Assembly (NCBI GenBank): GCA_943787205.1
Contig: CALSLN010000001.1
Span: forward strand, 281,527 to 345,526
Source of the DNA: an uncultured Rhodospirillaceae bacterium
GTDB taxonomy: Bacteria; Pseudomonadota; Alphaproteobacteria; Rhodospirillales; Rhodospirillaceae
Length of the DNA stretch: 64,000 nt
Reading direction: 5' to 3'
Shown here one piece after another: positions 1 to 7,596 of this stretch (position 1 is the first letter of the stretch; the number at the start of each line of letters is the position of its first letter). The notes beneath the pieces were generated by a model, which saw only the letters and a program-made list of their open reading frames with translations, searched no databases and was not told the DNA's origin. Both the position numbers and the translations under genes were made by a program.

Positions 1-478
1 TTTTTTGCCCGTTGATAACGTAGTGATCGCCGGTTTTTACGGCCGTGGTTTGTAACGACAAAGTATCTGTGCCGGATGTTGGCTCGGTCACACCAAAGGC
101 TTGCAGTCTAATTTCGCCAGAGGCAACTTTTGGCAGCCATGCTGATTTCTGCTCGTCGCTTCCGTGTTTCAGCACGGTTCCCATGGTGTACATCTGGGCA
201 TGGATGGCACCAGCATTGCAGCCGTTCTTGTGAATTTCTTCGAGAATAGCGCAGGCAACGGTGAGCCCTAAGCCTGAGCCGCCATATTCTTCTGGAATCA
301 GGGCTGCCATGAACCCGGATTCGGTCATCGCTGTCACGAAGGCAGTCGGGTACTCACGTTTTTCGTCCAGCGCGCGCCAATACTCGCCAGGAAAATCCTG
401 GCATAGGGCGCGTACGGAATCACGAATGGCTTCAAGTTCGTCTTCGGATAGGGCCTGTGCGGCGTTGTCGTCCCGCAT
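1..478 (-). CDS. Acyl-CoA dehydrogenase, N-terminal part (cut by window edge)
   Basis: Flavoprotein that oxidises acyl-CoA thioesters to 2-enoyl-CoA. About 159 residues are visible. The N-terminal helical domain carries the family motif PEEYGGSG, and the start of the middle domain carries FGVTEPTSGTDT, which matches the TEPxxGSD-type motif that contacts FAD and substrate. The ATG at 478 is preceded by AAGGAG seven bases upstream, a good ribosome site. The C-terminal half with the catalytic base lies outside the window, so the substrate class cannot be judged. It is divergent from the YcnI-like gene, with about 220 bp between them. Family assignment is secure. Confidence 0.93.
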   Translation of the reverse strand, partial: MRDDNAAQALSEDELEAIRDSVRALCQDFPGEYWRALDEKREYPTAFVTAMTESGFMAALIPEEYGGSGLGLTVACAILEEIHKNGCNAGAIHAQMYTMGTVLKHGSDEQKSAWLPKVASGEIRLQAFGVTEPTSGTDTLSLQTTAVKTGDHYVINGQK

Positions 479-698
479 AATGGGGCTCCTTGAGGCTATA
501 AAACGTATATTTCGAGCGTCACTTTAGTCATGGCGCAGGCAAGCGCAACGGGCAAGGCATAGCTGCACGCAGGGCGGTCGCGCTGAGATTATGGGGTTGC
601 GGCTTGATAGCCCATATGGCGAGCTTCAGGTCTGGCGCCATGCCCGAGGCTTAAGGTGGCCTGTATGGTCGAGCCTTAATCAGGATTTGGAGGGGTTT

Positions 699-1310
699 AT
701 GAAGAAAACTTGGAAAACATCACTCACACTGGCTGCGACTGCAGTTTTTATGGCGGGGGTTTCTACCGCCGCCAACGCGCACGTCATCATCGAGGGCTTC
801 GAAGGCCGTGCGAATTATAACGAGTTTCTAACCTTGATGGTGCCGCACGGATGCGGGCCGCTCGACACGACGGAAATTCGGATGAAGATTCCGGCCTCCG
901 TGCCCTTGTTCGCGCCTGAAGAAAAGGATGGCTGGGAAACTGAATTGATCATGCGCACATTAGATGAGCCGATTAAGCGGGGTCGACAAACAATTACTGA
1001 AGTGTACGACGAAGTGATTTGGCGCGGAAACTTACCGACGCTTCATCTTGGTGTGTTCAAATTCTTGGCGCGGATCACCGGGTCTGCCGGGTCTGTGGTT
1101 CCGTTCAAGCTCATTCAAACCTGTGGTGAAAAAGAAGATCGATGGGTTGATGTGGTAGGGGACGGCGAACCCGGGTGGAAGATGTGGGCTTTAGAAGCGC
1201 CTGCTCCCTTTGTCGTCGTTGTCGAAGGCGATGGTCCTCAACTCGGTGCGTCTATGAAAGATATTGGTGCTGAGCGCCAACGTCTCGGCCAAGGCGCCGG
1301 ACGCGAATAA
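699..1310 (+). CDS. YcnI-like (DUF1775) secreted protein, copy 1
   Basis: A 203-residue exported protein of the YcnI/DUF1775 family, which is linked to copper handling. The ATG at 699 is chosen because GGAGG lies just upstream and the product then begins with a clear signal peptide (MKKTW, a hydrophobic stretch, then cleavage after AANA). The mature protein would start with His (HVIIEGFEG), as expected for the N-terminal histidine that helps bind Cu(II) in characterised YcnI. Two cysteines are visible, in VPHGCGPL and LIQTCGEK. A longer frame upstream lacks a ribosome site. No copper chaperone or CopCD gene is adjacent, unlike many ycnI loci. A paralogue lies at 37009-37653. Confidence 0.85.
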   Translation: MKKTWKTSLTLAATAVFMAGVSTAANAHVIIEGFEGRANYNEFLTLMVPHGCGPLDTTEIRMKIPASVPLFAPEEKDGWETELIMRTLDEPIKRGRQTITEVYDEVIWRGNLPTLHLGVFKFLARITGSAGSVVPFKLIQTCGEKEDRWVDVVGDGEPGWKMWALEAPAPFVVVVEGDGPQLGASMKDIGAERQRLGQGAGRE

Positions 1311-1314
1311 CCTG

Positions 1315-1983
1315 TTAGGGTAGCGGGCTTACCCCAACGACGATGGGGTGAAGCCCGATGAATCCGGTATAGAGCAAGGCTACAACACCCCAGCGCCAGT
1401 CCATCCCGGGCAAGGCGCTGGGCCGCCAACTGACCAGGTGTGTGTGCTGTGCTTTGTGCCTCCAGGTCTCAGCGCCCCAAGTCCGCTTGCGCCGCTTGTC
1501 GAGTGTAAACATTCCGACAACGCTAAACAGGGCAGCGAATCCAAATACTAATATCGCGGCGATGGATCCGTTCGGCGGAATGTGAGCTGCCGCCCAGAGC
1601 GTTAATCCCAAAAGAAGGGGGTGACGTGTTATGGCCAGCAAGCCAGGAGACTCTGGACTAAAGCCTTCTGGGTTGATGGGGATTGAAAATGGGTTCGGCG
1701 TTGTTAGGCCAAAGACCAAAAACACACATGCCGGAATCATGATGATCGCGGTGATCCACATGGACGTTTTGGTCATCGTCCAAAGTTCGATGTACGGCGC
1801 TGCAACGAGGGCTAGAACGACCCAGATTATCGTCGCGAGAGACACGAGAGAGTACGCAACGAGATAGCCCCGCTCGCCAAGCAAAGCAACGCAACGCGCC
1901 CGCACCGGCCTCAGGGCGGGGATGCTGTGCGTTAGTAAAAAGGCGCCAAGGGCCGCAGCGAGATGACTAAGGCTGCCGGTCAT
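1315..1983 (-). CDS. nnrU: NnrU family integral membrane protein
   Basis: A 222-residue protein with about six hydrophobic segments. The block ITRHPLLLGLTLWAAAHI and the LDKRRKRTWG region match the NnrU family, related to isoprenylcysteine-methyltransferase-like membrane proteins. In Rhodobacter, nnrU is needed for expression of nitrite and nitric oxide reductase functions, though its biochemistry is unclear. It is the last gene of a five-gene minus-strand set (4959 to 1315) with 31 bp to the MaoC gene, so it may be co-transcribed with unrelated catabolic genes. A nitric oxide reductase gene is in the same window at 42.3 kb, but a functional link is only an inference. Confidence 0.82.
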   Translation of the reverse strand: MTGSLSHLAAALGAFLLTHSIPALRPVRARCVALLGERGYLVAYSLVSLATIIWVVLALVAAPYIELWTMTKTSMWITAIIMIPACVFLVFGLTTPNPFSIPINPEGFSPESPGLLAITRHPLLLGLTLWAAAHIPPNGSIAAILVFGFAALFSVVGMFTLDKRRKRTWGAETWRHKAQHTHLVSWRPSALPGMDWRWGVVALLYTGFIGLHPIVVGVSPLP

Positions 1984-2014
1984 GGGTTCTTCTTTTTACG
2001 ACCCAGGCCTTGAA

Positions 2015-2533
2015 CTAGTACCCAGCTTTTTCTTCGACGTTGTTGTCACGGCCCATGACCAAGACTGTGCGTTCGTACGTGCAAATGACGTCTTTATTCT
2101 GATTAAAGCCGGTGGTTTTGACTTTGACGATCCCCTGACCGGGACGTGATTTACTTGGCCTGGTCGAAAGCACTTCCGACTCAGCATAAATCGTATCGCC
2201 CGCATAAACAGGATGCGGCAACATGATGTCGGTCCAGCCAAGGTTAGCGATGGCCTTTTGACTGATATCCGAAACGCTCATGCCGGTAATAATCGCCAGC
2301 GTTAGCGTGGAAACGATAAGGGGTTGCCCGAACTCCGTGTGCTTGGCGTACTCAGCGTCGAAATGAACAGGGTGGCTGTTCATGGTCAAAGTCGTGAACC
2401 AAATGTTATCCGTCATTGTGACGGTACGACCCGGACGGTGTTCGTAGATATCTCCAACTTTGAAATCTTCGAAATAGCGCCCGCCGCGTTCGCGGTATCG
2501 GTTTTCTCCAACCTTGGCGGCTTCAACGACCAT
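2015..2533 (-). CDS. MaoC family dehydratase (hotdog fold)
   Basis: A 172-residue single hotdog-domain protein predicted to hydrate or dehydrate an acyl-CoA. The N-terminal stretch YFEDFKVGDIYEH and the active-site helix TMNSHPVHFDAEYA are typical. The classical Asp before the NPxH motif is replaced by Met-Asn, as in the mesaconyl-CoA/beta-methylmalyl-CoA dehydratase branch, so it may act on a branched or dicarboxylic acyl-CoA rather than a simple enoyl-CoA. It sits between a polysaccharide deacetylase (33 bp upstream) and NnrU (31 bp downstream), in an operon with an SDR, which suggests a catabolic pathway. The substrate is unknown. Confidence 0.88.
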   Translation of the reverse strand: MVVEAAKVGENRYRERGGRYFEDFKVGDIYEHRPGRTVTMTDNIWFTTLTMNSHPVHFDAEYAKHTEFGQPLIVSTLTLAIITGMSVSDISQKAIANLGWTDIMLPHPVYAGDTIYAESEVLSTRPSKSRPGQGIVKVKTTGFNQNKDVICTYERTVLVMGRDNNVEEKAGY

Positions 2534-2566
2534 GGTGTGCTCCTAAGCTTTATGTTGAGAGTAAGA

Positions 2567-3430
2567 TTAGACGGGCGCCGGAACCTGTGCAGCGTAGGCG
2601 TCGGCAATCTGTTTGCGGGTGGCGAACCACACTTCGTCTTTTGCGGTGGCGTGAGCCAGAAAATTCTCTAACGCTTTCATGCGTCCCGGTCGCCCGACGA
2701 TGCGCAAGTGGACACCTGCAGACATCATTTTATTGGGGGACTCAGCGCACTCTGCATAGAGCCAATCGAATGTATCGATGAGATATTTTTCCCACTGGTC
2801 CGGCGTATACGCAGGGTCCATCCACATTTTCATGTCATTGGTATCAAGGGCGTAGGGCGAAATCAGTATGGGTTTGCCATCGACGACATCCCAGCGGGGC
2901 GTGTCATCGGAGTAGTCGTCCATATGATAGGTGTAGCCTTCTTCGGCCAGCAGGCGGCGCGTGTTTTCTGTCAGAACATAGCGTGAGAGCCAGCCCGACG
3001 GGCGCATGCCGCAGGTTTTTTCGATGGAGTCCGCGGCGTTACGAATAAAGTCGCGCTCCATATCTTCCTTCATCCAGTGCTGATGGGCCCAGCGGTGCCC
3101 GTGGGCGCAGACTTCGTGACCGTCAGCAATGATTTCTTTGGCGAGGTCAGGGGCGCGTTCGAGGGCCAATGCAGCCGCAGTAAACGTCGCAGTGACGCCA
3201 TAGTCACGGAGTAATCTCATAACCCGGGGCGCACCAGCGCGAATGCCATACTGGTAATTGGACTCGTTGCCGAGATTACGGCCCTTGCTCATGATGACTT
3301 GGAGTTCATCGACAGGCTCAGGAGCGCGGTCTCCATCGGCGATGCTTTCTTCGGCCCCCTCTTCAACGTTTACGACAAGAGAGACGGCGATGCGTTTGTC
3401 ATCGGGCCAGGAAAAATTGGGTTGGGACAT
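2567..3430 (-). CDS. Polysaccharide deacetylase family protein, PuuE-like
   Basis: A 287-residue NodB-fold (carbohydrate esterase 4-like) hydrolase. The segment VVNVEEGAEESIADGD resembles the PuuE-type allantoinase subgroup, where the usual metal Asp region reads as N-x-E-E-G. DGHEVCAHGHRWAHQ carries the metal-binding His-rich motif, and SAGVHLRIVGRPGR is a typical C-terminal block. Members of this subgroup hydrolyse cyclic amides or act on unknown substrates rather than chitin. The stop codon of the SDR gene lies only 2 bp before this start, so the two are surely co-transcribed. No other purine-degradation gene is nearby, so allantoinase activity is not claimed. Confidence 0.85.
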   Translation of the reverse strand: MSQPNFSWPDDKRIAVSLVVNVEEGAEESIADGDRAPEPVDELQVIMSKGRNLGNESNYQYGIRAGAPRVMRLLRDYGVTATFTAAALALERAPDLAKEIIADGHEVCAHGHRWAHQHWMKEDMERDFIRNAADSIEKTCGMRPSGWLSRYVLTENTRRLLAEEGYTYHMDDYSDDTPRWDVVDGKPILISPYALDTNDMKMWMDPAYTPDQWEKYLIDTFDWLYAECAESPNKMMSAGVHLRIVGRPGRMKALENFLAHATAKDEVWFATRKQIADAYAAQVPAPV

Positions 3431-3432
3431 GT

Positions 3433-4266
3433 CTAGTGATACTCCTCGCCGCCGGAAACATTCATAGCCTCGGCAGTTATATAGTCAGCCTGATCGGAAC
3501 ACAGGAAGGCGCATGCCTTGGCGATATCATCGACTAAACCAACGCGCCCCATGGGGATGCGTGCGCGCATGCCATCAAGATATTCTTCTTCCGTTTTGCC
3601 TTGCGCCTTTGACATGAAGTCGTTTTGCCATGCGCCGAGGCCGGTGGTTACATGGTTGGGGCAAATCGCATTCACGGTAATTTTGTGCGGCGCAAGTTCG
3701 ATGCCCGCGACGCGGGTTAAACCGACGAGACCGTGTTTCGATGATGTGTAAGCTGCGGTGTTTCCGAAGCCAGACTTTGCGGCCTGACTTGCAATATTAA
3801 CGATTCGACCGCCATCACCTTGCTTGATCATCTGTTTTGCCGCGTGTTTTATTCCGAAGAAACACCCTCGCAAGTTGACACCTAGAACGGCATCCCATTG
3901 TTCTTGAGTCATTTCAATGAGCGGGCCAAAAAGATAGCCAATGCCTGCGTTGTTAATCAGAAAATCTACGCGGCCATAGGTTTCAACGGCGAATGCTATG
4001 AGGCCCTCGACTTCCGCTTCTATCAACATATCGGCGGCGTAGCCCGTGGCATCACCGCCCTGGGCCTTAATGGCGTCGACGACTTGGTCAATTTCGTCGG
4101 ACGTGCCGACGCCATGCTTCGGCGCGATCTCTCCTTTGATCTTGCCAATATCATGGATCACAACCTTGCAGCCTTCTTGGGCCAGTCTCATGGCCATGGC
4201 TTCGCCGAGGCCCTGTGGGCGGCCAGCTCCAGTGATGACGGCGACTTTGCCGTTAAGATCGTACAT
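3433..4266 (-). CDS. Short-chain dehydrogenase/reductase
   Basis: A 277-residue classical SDR oxidoreductase. It shows the NAD(P)-binding glycine motif near residue 14 (GAGRPQGLGEAMA), the structural NNAG motif and the catalytic YTSSKHG (YxxxK) with an upstream Ser in NIASQAAKSG. The extra residues after the glycine loop (EIAPKHGVGTSDEIDQ) are an insertion seen in some SDRs acting on larger substrates. It is the second gene of the 4959-1315 operon, 21 bp after the membrane protein gene and 2 bp before the deacetylase gene. The substrate cannot be told from sequence. Confidence 0.92.
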   Translation of the reverse strand: MYDLNGKVAVITGAGRPQGLGEAMAMRLAQEGCKVVIHDIGKIKGEIAPKHGVGTSDEIDQVVDAIKAQGGDATGYAADMLIEAEVEGLIAFAVETYGRVDFLINNAGIGYLFGPLIEMTQEQWDAVLGVNLRGCFFGIKHAAKQMIKQGDGGRIVNIASQAAKSGFGNTAAYTSSKHGLVGLTRVAGIELAPHKITVNAICPNHVTTGLGAWQNDFMSKAQGKTEEEYLDGMRARIPMGRVGLVDDIAKACAFLCSDQADYITAEAMNVSGGEEYH

Positions 4267-4287
4267 GTGTCGCTCCTGTTGGTGGGC

Positions 4288-4959
4288 TTAGAAGGGTTGC
4301 CATAGACCAATGGCGCCGGCGATGGCGACCAAACCCCAGATGCTGAAGATGGGGATGCGTGTAATGTAAAGAGCGCGCTTCATCTGAGCCAGGTCTTCGG
4401 GCGTTTCGCCTTGGTTCATGACACGCCCAAATGCAGGGCCGAAGGGCTTCATGGTATAGCGCGAGGCGATACCGCAAAACACGGTGCCCGCCCAAATCAG
4501 CATTTTAGTTGCTAGCCAGTTGTCCTGGGTAACGCCTGTACCCATCAAAGACATGATTCCTATTACAGTGATGGCAATAGCGATGACCCAACGCATCGGT
4601 AAGTCGACTCTACGAATCCAAGCAGTTTTTTCAGGTCCCCCGGTGTTGAGGAAGAGCGTCAACACGATGTAAATCCAAACCAAGGCGACCGCCCAAATGA
4701 TCCACAGCCACATGCTGTTCAAGTCAAACCACCGCATGCTTCCCATGGAGAAGCCGAGGGCTATGACCAAAGGCATGCAGACTCTTGGGAATTGGTCGAG
4801 CCAATGCATGACTTTCCGTACATAGGTGCGGGCTTCTTTAGTGAGGCCTGGTTTGATCAATATGCCCGAGGAGTAATAAACCCCCAGGTCGCCGCCGAGC
4901 CAATACACAAAGCACAAAAGGTGTAACAGCAGTAAAACTTGATATAGATCGACAACCAC
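4288..4959 (-). CDS. Polytopic membrane protein, possibly CopD-like
   Basis: A 223-residue integral membrane protein with about six hydrophobic helices. The first helix contains HLLCFVYWLGGDLGVYY, where the His and the glycine pair resemble haem- or copper-handling membrane proteins of the CopD/DUF2269 type, but I cannot assign a family firmly. The GTG at 4959 is chosen over longer frames because a GGGGGG-rich ribosome site precedes it by a few bases and the hydrophobic N-terminus then starts at once. It heads the five-gene minus-strand operon and is divergent from the four-paralogue array, with 85 bp between the two starts. Confidence 0.7.
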   Translation of the reverse strand: MVVDLYQVLLLLHLLCFVYWLGGDLGVYYSSGILIKPGLTKEARTYVRKVMHWLDQFPRVCMPLVIALGFSMGSMRWFDLNSMWLWIIWAVALVWIYIVLTLFLNTGGPEKTAWIRRVDLPMRWVIAIAITVIGIMSLMGTGVTQDNWLATKMLIWAGTVFCGIASRYTMKPFGPAFGRVMNQGETPEDLAQMKRALYITRIPIFSIWGLVAIAGAIGLWQPF

Positions 4960-5044
4960 GATCTTTCCCCCCGGACGTTCCTGGTGCACTGGTTTGTGCG
5001 CTTCCCTGCCGGGGGTATAGCATCCCACATTGGGGAGGACCAAG

Positions 5045-5626
5045 GTGCTCAGAGTTTGTTGCCTTATTTTTAGTAGTTTGGCTTGGTCGATGGCGGTCCA
5101 CGCGGAGCCACTGATCACGGGCTGCGATCGCCTCGCTGCGAATCCGCCAGATCCAGATCGCGTCACTATCGGTGTTGCGAGAGAAGACGTCGATATTCCC
5201 GCAGCGATCGCGTCCTGTCGGCTTGCTCGGGCGTCCCATCCAGAGGTCGCCCGGCTTTCCTATCAACTTGGTCGTGTCCTGTTTTACGATGGACAAACAG
5301 AGCGAGCGTTAGCGGCTTTCGGCCAGGCAATCGACCAAGATTATCGGCAGGCTAAGTTTTTGGTGGGGCTGATTATGACCCGGGGTTACGAAGGCATTCG
5401 AGAAGACATTTGCCGAGTCGAGGCGTTGTGGCGGTCATCTGCCCATCAAAATCACAGTAATGCTCAAGTCAGCTATGTGTCTTTCGCGACGGGTGGCCGC
5501 TTTGACTCCTGCTCGGAGCGGGCTTCTATTGCGGATATGAATGCTTTTCTCGATGGTGCAGAGGTGCAACTGGGGTACGTGGGTGGTTTGCTCATTGCCA
5601 AGCTACGCGCAGACCTGGAAAACTAG
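5045..5626 (+). CDS. Secreted four-cysteine Sel1/TPR-like protein, paralogue 1
   Basis: A 193-residue protein with a signal peptide (cleavage expected after MAVHA). The GTG at 5045 is chosen because GGGGAGGA lies about six bases upstream; a TTG in the same frame at 5030 lacks this. The mature part has cysteines at residues 27, 58, 123 and 156. It shares with its three neighbours the motifs CDRLA, DPDR, SYQLGRVLFYDG, the RQAKFLVG helix and FDSC. The helix pattern with A-x-x-x-G resembles Sel1 or TPR repeats. Function is unknown; a periplasmic adaptor held by two disulfides is a guess. It is first in a four-gene array and the most divergent member at its C-terminus. Confidence 0.85.
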   Translation: MLRVCCLIFSSLAWSMAVHAEPLITGCDRLAANPPDPDRVTIGVAREDVDIPAAIASCRLARASHPEVARLSYQLGRVLFYDGQTERALAAFGQAIDQDYRQAKFLVGLIMTRGYEGIREDICRVEALWRSSAHQNHSNAQVSYVSFATGGRFDSCSERASIADMNAFLDGAEVQLGYVGGLLIAKLRADLEN

Positions 5627-5666
5627 TCACGAACACAAGGCGCACTGCGCCACAAGGAGGAATGAC

Positions 5667-6290
5667 ATGCGAATGGCTGCAGCAACGATAACTTTTGTAG
5701 TCTCAGTAATCTTAGGTCTGACGTCTGGGGCCTTCGCGGCACCTGACCCTGAAGCAGTAACGGAATGTGATCGGCTGGCGTCCCACGGCTCCGATCCAGA
5801 GCGTGTCTCACCCGGCGTGAGTCAATCAGCGATGCGCAAGGCGGCTGCTATATCTGCGTGCTTGGCTGATACGGATTTACAGCCAGAAAACCGGCGCCTG
5901 AGATATCTCCTCGGTCGCGCCTATTTTTATTCGGGTCGTGCAGACGATGCTATGCCACATTTGATTTACTCTGCGAACGCCGGTCACCGTCAATCTCAAT
6001 TCGTGTTGGGTTATATCTATGATGGTGGATTGCAAGGCGTTGAACAGGATCGCTGTAGTGCGGAATCGTTATGGCTAAGGTCGGCCCGGCAAGGCCGTTT
6101 TGCAGCCTTGGTGAGCTACCCCCACCATGTTGTGCGTGGTCAGTTTGACGCTTGTGATGTAAGCGCTAGCCTTGATGAAATGGCTGGTTTTTTAGAAACG
6201 GCTAAAGGCATGGCGTCGGATTACTATCGCCGCACATGGACGGCGGACGTGACACAAGATTTTGAAGTTTACCGTAAAGGACGAAAATAA
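5667..6290 (+). CDS. Secreted four-cysteine Sel1/TPR-like protein, paralogue 2
   Basis: A 207-residue exported protein. The ATG at 5667 follows AAGGAGG and gives a signal peptide ending in SGAFAA. Cysteines lie at residues 34, 65, 130 and 163, with the same spacing (31, 65, 33) as paralogue 1. Shared motifs are ECDRLASH, RRLRYLLGRAYFYSG, QFVLGYIYDGG, DRCSAESLWLRSARQG and FDACD. It is 40 bp downstream of paralogue 1 and its stop overlaps the start of paralogue 3 by one base, so the genes are co-transcribed. Of the four, it is closest to paralogue 3. Function is unknown. Confidence 0.88.
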   Translation: MRMAAATITFVVSVILGLTSGAFAAPDPEAVTECDRLASHGSDPERVSPGVSQSAMRKAAAISACLADTDLQPENRRLRYLLGRAYFYSGRADDAMPHLIYSANAGHRQSQFVLGYIYDGGLQGVEQDRCSAESLWLRSARQGRFAALVSYPHHVVRGQFDACDVSASLDEMAGFLETAKGMASDYYRRTWTADVTQDFEVYRKGRK

Positions 6291-6889
6291 TGAGACACTT
6301 GGCATTGATGACGGCACTCATAGCATTTGCATACTCGGGTGCGGCCTCGGCGGAAGGGGATTTCATCACTGAATGTGATGCGTTGGTTTCCCATCCGGAA
6401 GATCCAGATCGTATTGCGCCTGGTGTTGGCGACGTCCTGTTGTTGGCCGGCAAAGCAGCGTGTGAAGCGGCCGTTGCCGAAGACCCAGAAAACCGGCGCT
6501 TGCGGTATCAGTTGGGCCGCGTGCTTTTTTATGGCGGTGAGACAACCGAGTCCCTGCCACACCTTGAGTTCGCTGCTGAAGAAGGCTCTAAGCAGGCACA
6601 GTTCGTGCTTGGCTACATCATTGATGAGGCGCTGCAAGGCATCACGAGAGACGCTTGTAAGGTTGAGGATTTATGGGTGCGGTCTGCGCGCCAAGGTCGC
6701 TTCGCCGCTCGCGTGAGTTATCCGCGTAATGTTGCGCTTGGTAAATTCGATGGCTGCGATATTCAGGCAAACCCATCTGAGATCAATAGCTTTATCGAAG
6801 CCGCCCGCGGTCAAGCCGACGGCTATTACCAAGGTTTGCTAGTCGCAGAAGTGGCCGCCACTTACGCTGCATCTGACCATGCAAAATAG
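6290..6889 (+). CDS. Secreted four-cysteine Sel1/TPR-like protein, paralogue 3
   Basis: A 199-residue protein with a signal peptide ending in SGAASA. Its ATG overlaps the stop codon of paralogue 2 by one base (TAATG), which implies coupled translation. Cysteines are at residues 29, 58, 123 and 156; the first interval is 29 rather than 31, the others match. The motif blocks ECDALVSHPEDPDR, RRLRYQLGRVLFYGG, QAQFVLGYI, DACKVEDLWVRSARQG and FDGCD show clear duplication from the same ancestor. The C-terminal helix region (INSFIEAARGQADGYYQ) matches the aromatic-rich end of the others. Function is unknown. Confidence 0.88.
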   Translation: MRHLALMTALIAFAYSGAASAEGDFITECDALVSHPEDPDRIAPGVGDVLLLAGKAACEAAVAEDPENRRLRYQLGRVLFYGGETTESLPHLEFAAEEGSKQAQFVLGYIIDEALQGITRDACKVEDLWVRSARQGRFAARVSYPRNVALGKFDGCDIQANPSEINSFIEAARGQADGYYQGLLVAEVAATYAASDHAK

Positions 6890-7532
6890 AAGCGTTCTGA
6901 GCGCTGTGCTTGAGGGCCTTGCTGCCCTCAAGCGTTGCGCCGGAGTGGGGCTCATCGCCGTCGGTGTTTTTTGCACGAACACCGCTATCGCCAAAGATGA
7001 TGCAACCACCTGCGACCTCCTCGCTGCTCATCCACAGGATCCAGATCGCATAGTCGACGGTGTTCCAACGTCCGTTGTTGATCAACTTGCCGCCATCGCT
7101 GCCTGTGAGGCTGGGTTGGTTGCTGAGCCAGGTCATCCACGGCTGACCTACCAATTGGCGCGCGTGTATTTTTATAATGGGCGTAGCGCCGATGCTGTGA
7201 AGACGATGGAGAAAGCCGCTGCGGCAGGGTACCGGCAAGCTCAGTTTGTCATGGGAGCCCTCATTTCCAACAATCGACCCGATGCCTCCGGTGATATGTG
7301 TGACGCCGAATTTTGGTGGGCTAAGTCGGCTATGGCGGGGCGACTGGCAGCACAGGTTTCCTATGTCCGGCATGTCACAAAAGGTTTATTTGACGCGTGT
7401 GCTCTTCACGCCGATGAAGACGATATGGCATCCTTCTTAGAAAATGTCCGGGCTACCGGTGGCGGGGATTACTATCTTCGCCTCTTGGTTTCGGATCTAA
7501 CAGAAGATCTAAGGGCTTATCGAGACCGCTAA
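6879..7532 (+). CDS. Secreted four-cysteine Sel1/TPR-like protein, paralogue 4
   Basis: A 217-residue protein starting inside the end of paralogue 3 (11 bp overlap). The N-terminus is longer than in its neighbours, and the hydrophobic export segment (AGVGLIAVGVFCTNTAIA) starts near residue 21; a shorter start is possible but none has a good ribosome site. Conserved cysteines are at residues 45, 76, 141 and 174 (spacing 31, 65, 33). Motifs are TCDLLAAHPQDPDR, RLTYQLARVYFYNG, RQAQFVMGALIS, DMCDAEFWWAKSA and FDAC. It is the last gene of the array; the next gene starts after 64 bp and is unrelated. Function is unknown. Confidence 0.85.
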   Translation: MQNRSVLSAVLEGLAALKRCAGVGLIAVGVFCTNTAIAKDDATTCDLLAAHPQDPDRIVDGVPTSVVDQLAAIAACEAGLVAEPGHPRLTYQLARVYFYNGRSADAVKTMEKAAAAGYRQAQFVMGALISNNRPDASGDMCDAEFWWAKSAMAGRLAAQVSYVRHVTKGLFDACALHADEDDMASFLENVRATGGGDYYLRLLVSDLTEDLRAYRDR

Positions 7533-7596
7533 AAAAGCGATAGAGTACGCTGAGCCAAATCATAAATAATCAAACAATTCCGAATACGGGGATCGC

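Noticed and set aside
591..698. N-terminal extension of the YcnI-like gene
   Set aside because: The frame is open from 591, but there is no ribosome site and the signal peptide begins at the ATG at 699 after GGAGG.
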